Of a stretch of 8,336 bases of DNA, positions 6,260 through 8,336 are shown piece by piece. Every line of letters starts with the position of its first letter. The stretch's first letter is position 1. The notes under the pieces are model-generated. The model ran no database searches and was not told the DNA's origin. It saw nothing but the letters and a program-made list of their open reading frames with translations. A program made the translations under genes and the position numbers. Origin of the DNA: DATCMA01 sp036563645. Its GTDB lineage: Bacteria; Actinomycetota; Actinomycetes; Mycobacteriales; Micromonosporaceae. The stretch spans positions 1-8,336 of the forward strand of contig DATCMA010000051.1 of assembly GCA_036563645.1 (NCBI GenBank), given 5' to 3'.

Positions 6260-7153
6260 ATGCGAAAGCGCGCGATTCTTCGGTTTGCCGCCGGCACCGC
6301 TGCCCTGGGCGCCGCCACGTTCGCCTACGCGTCGCTGATCGAGCGGAATATGTTCACGCTTCGCCGCTTCGATGTACCCGTGCTCGCGCCCGACGCCGAA
6401 CCGCTGCGCATTCTGCACCTGTCGGACCTGCACATGATGCCGGAGCAGCGCCGCAAGCAAGCGTGGATCGCCTCGCTCGCCGGCCTCGACCCGGACCTCG
6501 TCATCGTCACCGGTGACAACCTGTCCCATCCGGACGCGGTGCCCGGCGTCCTGCGCGCTTTTCAGCCGCTCTTCGACTTCCCAGGCGCGTTCGTGTTCGG
6601 CTCGAACGACTACCGCGGTCCGGTGTGGAAGAACCCGTTCAGCTACTTCAATCCCAATCGGGAGTACCGGCAGGGGGTCGAGCTGCCCGTCGAAGAGCTG
6701 CGATCGGCGTTGATCGACGGGGGGTGGGTGGACCTCAACAACGCGCGGACGACACTCACCGCCGGTGGCCAGGAGGTCGAGCTCGTCGGGGTGGACGACC
6801 CCCACGTCGAGCGCGACGCCTACGGCGGCGTGGCCGGGCCGGTGTCGCCCGAGGTGGATGTCGCCATCGGCGTCACCCACACCCCGGAGCCGCGTGTCCT
6901 GGACCACATGGCCGCGGACGGCTTCTCGCTGCTGCTGGCCGGGCACACGCACGGCGGGCAGGTGCGGGTGCCAGGCGTTGGGGCGCTCGTGACCAACTGC
7001 GGCCTACCCCGGCACATGGCCCGCGGGCTGCACCGCTGGCCAGGCTCGGACAGCTGGCTGCACGTCTCTGCCGGTCTCGGCACGCACCCGACCGCGCCGT
7101 TCCGGTTCGCCTGCCGGCCCGAGGCGAGCCTGCTCACCCTCATCCCCCGCTGA
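6260..7153 (+). CDS. Membrane-anchored calcineurin-like metallophosphoesterase (Rv3683-like)
   Basis: 297 residues. An N-terminal hydrophobic stretch (about 9-27) after MRKR looks like a signal anchor. The two-metal phosphoesterase motifs follow in order: D56-L-H58, G85-D86-N87, G114-S-N116-D117, H207 in VTHTPEP, and G228-H-T-H-G-G233. The fourth of the usual motifs, GNH(D/E), is GSND here, so the histidine that normally assists catalysis is an asparagine. The substrate is unknown; relatives cleave phosphoesters in lipids, nucleotides or wall precursors. The gene follows the PBP as in the M. tuberculosis locus, but the strong terminator between them and its own promoter argue for separate transcription. 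Start: ATG 6260 fits a -10 box seven bases upstream and puts the basic-hydrophobic anchor at the terminus. GTG 6206, with a good ribosome site, would add 18 residues. Family is sure; the start is about 70:30. Confidence 0.92.
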   Translation: MRKRAILRFAAGTAALGAATFAYASLIERNMFTLRRFDVPVLAPDAEPLRILHLSDLHMMPEQRRKQAWIASLAGLDPDLVIVTGDNLSHPDAVPGVLRAFQPLFDFPGAFVFGSNDYRGPVWKNPFSYFNPNREYRQGVELPVEELRSALIDGGWVDLNNARTTLTAGGQEVELVGVDDPHVERDAYGGVAGPVSPEVDVAIGVTHTPEPRVLDHMAADGFSLLLAGHTHGGQVRVPGVGALVTNCGLPRHMARGLHRWPGSDSWLHVSAGLGTHPTAPFRFACRPEASLLTLIPR

Positions 7154-7160
7154 CCGCACA

Positions 7161-7221
7161 CCCTGGCCCGCCTGGGACCGCCCCCGCCTGGGCCCGCCTC
7201 GCCTGGGCAGGCGGGCCAGGG
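7161..7221 (+). terminator. Terminator region after the phosphoesterase with alternative hairpins
   Basis: Arms CCCTGGCCCGCCT (7161-7173) and AGGCGGGCCAGGG (7209-7221) are perfectly complementary. A shorter hairpin, GGCCCGCCT (7191-7199) with the same 3' arm (AGGCGGGCC, 7209-7217), has a 9-base loop. The unit GCCTGGG occurs three times (7170, 7186, 7201) between the arms. The shorter-loop hairpin should form faster. Both lie just after the stop codon. Confidence 0.6.
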
Positions 7222-7234
7222 CAGGGGAGCCGAA

Positions 7235-7263
7235 TTGGCCCCTGGCCGCGGGTGAGCTAAGAT
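7235..7263 (+). promoter_or_regulatory. Promoter of tRNA-Pro (TTGGCC, 17 bases, TAAGAT)
   Basis: TTGGCC (7235-7240) and TAAGAT (7258-7263) are 17 bases apart. The -10 ends 14 bases before the tRNA 5' end, so the start site would lie near 7270 with a short 5' leader for RNase P. It is the best housekeeping-type promoter in the window. Confidence 0.65.
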
Positions 7264-7277
7264 TTCCGAGGCATGCC

Positions 7278-7354
<77 letters not shown>

Positions 7355-7370
7355 CCAAAACCGCAGCTCA

Positions 7371-7392
7371 AGGGCCCTCTAGTGAGGGCCTT
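7371..7392 (+). terminator. Terminator of tRNA-Pro
   Basis: GGCCCTC (7373-7379) pairs with GAGGGCC (7384-7390) around a TAGT loop. The stem is extended by a G-U and an A-U pair and followed by TTATCTCTTCC, a broken T-rich stretch. It begins 16 bases after the CCA end. Confidence 0.7.
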
Positions 7393-7686
7393 ATCTCTTC
7401 CTCAGCGCCCTCTTCCAAGATCGAAGTCAGCGAAAAGTCAGTAGGATGCTCGAACACCCGCCTGCCCCGGTCGGTCGTCGAGCGGGGCATGTCGGTCTAG
7501 GGTCGTCGATGCGTCTCCCGCGGCGGTGGTAAGCCCACGGTCGCCACACCACCACCTAGGTAGGCAGCTAGACCGGATGTCGCCCACCGCTTCTCAGGAC
7601 CTGAAGTCGCACGAGCAGTCTCGTTGCCCCTAAGCCGGACGCCCGAGCCAGCAGACACATCGCGACGCCCTACTGCATCGTGCGAG
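7393..7686. other. Gene-free stretch between tRNA-Pro and the CRISPR array
   Basis: No credible gene: the short frames lack ribosome sites or run into the tRNA or the array. It holds a nested inverted repeat. CGGTCTAG (7493-7500) faces CTAGACCG (7568-7575), with GGTGGT (7525-7530) facing ACCACC (7548-7553) inside. Given the array's polarity this is the trailer side, so transcripts of the array on the minus strand would run into it. The structure may be a trailer element or chance. No leader-like AT-rich tract is seen. Confidence 0.4.
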
Positions 7687-7714
7687 GAATTGCCCCCGCA
7701 TACGCGGGGAGCAC
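7687..7714 (-). repeat. Degenerate terminal CRISPR repeat
   Basis: Four differences from the other ten repeats, at repeat positions 2 (G to A), 5 (C to T), 6 (A to G) and 16 (G to A), in plus-strand numbering. The last one falls in the hairpin loop; the stem arms remain able to pair. Decay at one end marks the trailer. Confidence 0.9.
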
Positions 7715-8141
7715 TCGGTGGGGTCCGCGAGCATCAGCAGCGCCGTCGGATCACCCCCGCATGCGCGGGGAGCACTCGACCTCGTGTGCAGCCTGGTTGG
7801 TGCCGGCAGGATCACCCCCGCATGCGCGGGGAGCACTGGATACGGTCAGATCATCAGCTGTAGCGCTGTGGATCACCCCCGCATGCGCGGGGAGCACGCG
7901 TCTGAGAGCCAGCGCGGGATGCCGGAGATGGGATCACCCCCGCATGCGCGGGGAGCACATCATCGCATCGATGAAGTCGATGCCCCGGAGGGGATCACCC
8001 CCGCATGCGCGGGGAGCACATCAAGCCGGCGACCGATGAGGAGCTGCCGCGGGGATCACCCCCGCATGCGCGGGGAGCACGAGTCACCCTTGCCGCGCAC
8101 CTCGGCCCAGAAGGGATCACCCCCGCATGCGCGGGGAGCAC

Positions 8142-8235
8142 CGGCGACGCCAAATCCGCACCGTGACCAGGGAAGGATCACCCCCGCATGCGCGGGGAGC
8201 ACCGGCGACGCCAAATCCGCACCGTGACCAGGGAA
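8142..8235 (-). repeat. Duplicated CRISPR spacer
   Basis: The spacers at 8142-8174 and 8203-8235 are identical over all 33 bases (both begin CGGCGACGCC and end CCAGGGAA), separated by one intact repeat. This is a tandem duplication of one repeat-spacer unit. Confidence 0.95.
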
Positions 8236-8336
8236 GGATCACCCCCGCATGCGCGGGGAGCACGGGGTCGGCTCCCAGGTAGAGGACTTGCGGGCCGGAT
8301 CACCCCCGCATGCGCGGGGAGCACTCGTTGCCCAGC

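Larger units (their letters stand above)
7687..8336 (-). CRISPR. CRISPR array, type I-E-like repeat, trailer end; continues past the window
   Basis: Eleven 28-base repeats begin at 7687, 7748, 7809, 7870, 7931, 7992, 8053, 8114, 8175, 8236 and 8297, every 61 bases. All ten complete spacers are 33 bases; the eleventh is cut at the window edge after 12 bases. On the plus strand the repeat starts GGATCACCCCC and ends GGGGAGCAC. On the minus strand it starts GTGCTCCCCGC and ends GGGGGTGATCC, matching the E. coli-type I-E layout with stem CCCCGC/GCGGGG. This implies transcription leftward. The leftmost repeat is degenerate and the other ten are identical, which agrees with the left end being the oldest. 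Leader and any cas operon should lie to the right, beyond 8336. The subtype is judged from repeat sequence and length alone. Confidence 0.97.

Noticed and set aside
5020..6318. A 432-codon minus-strand frame opposite the ponA2 3' half
   Set aside because: Composition is Arg/Ala/Val-rich with no motif. It lies opposite transpeptidase and PASTA coding sequence and crosses the strong palindromic terminator.
7393..7686. A CRISPR leader in the stretch left of the array
   Set aside because: Repeat polarity and the decayed left repeat place the leader on the other side. This stretch lacks an AT-rich leader-like tract next to the first repeat.
7624..8227. Plus-strand open frames with repeated peptides such as ITPACAGST, DHPRMRGEH and GSPPHARGA
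   Set aside because: These are the CRISPR repeats read in three frames. The 61-base period shifts the frame each unit. No ribosome site is present. Such peptides are a known false annotation.

Overview
The window is high-GC DNA with strong GC bias at third codon positions. It has GTG starts, extended -10 hexamers set 6-7 bases before start codons, a WhiB-family Fe-S protein and a PASTA-bearing class A penicillin-binding protein. Together these point to an actinomycete. I do not assign a genus. The gene order (two ArsA/Get3-like ATPases, a convergent WhiB, a class A PBP, a metallophosphoesterase) matches the block I recall as Rv3679-Rv3680-whiB4-ponA2-Rv3683 in Mycobacterium tuberculosis, and the wblA neighbourhood of Streptomyces.

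Layout. 1-681: proline-rich, single-pass membrane protein of unknown function. 717-1685 and 1743-2891: a tandem pair of ArsA/Get3-like ATPases, each apparently with its own leaderless promoter. 2878-3204, minus strand: the WblA/WhiB4-type regulator, which overlaps the second ATPase tail to tail by 14 bases. Its likely terminator hairpin lies inside the ATPase reading frame. 3205-3615: a divergent regulatory region with a near-perfect palindrome over a candidate wblA promoter. 3616-6096: PonA2-type bifunctional peptidoglycan synthase. 6109-6144: a perfect 36-base palindrome acting as terminator. 6260-7153: membrane-anchored metallophosphoesterase. 7278-7354: tRNA-Pro(CGG) with its own promoter and terminator. 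7687 to the right edge: a type I-E-like CRISPR array with 11 repeats visible.

How the parts fit. The left 7.1 kb is an ordinary, conserved actinobacterial envelope and stress block: membrane-protein or anion ATPases, a redox-type regulator, peptidoglycan synthesis and a phosphoesterase. The accessory part starts after the tRNA. The array's hairpin polarity and its decayed repeat at the left end both indicate transcription leftward from a leader, and probably cas genes, beyond position 8336. The window therefore shows the old, trailer end of the array. I see no cas gene, transposase or integrase here and no clear new system. The most useful oddities are the terminator hairpin coded inside the second ATPase, the missing signature lysine in that ATPase, ten paired cysteines in the PBP, a codon-usage patch in its glycosyltransferase domain, and a duplicated spacer.
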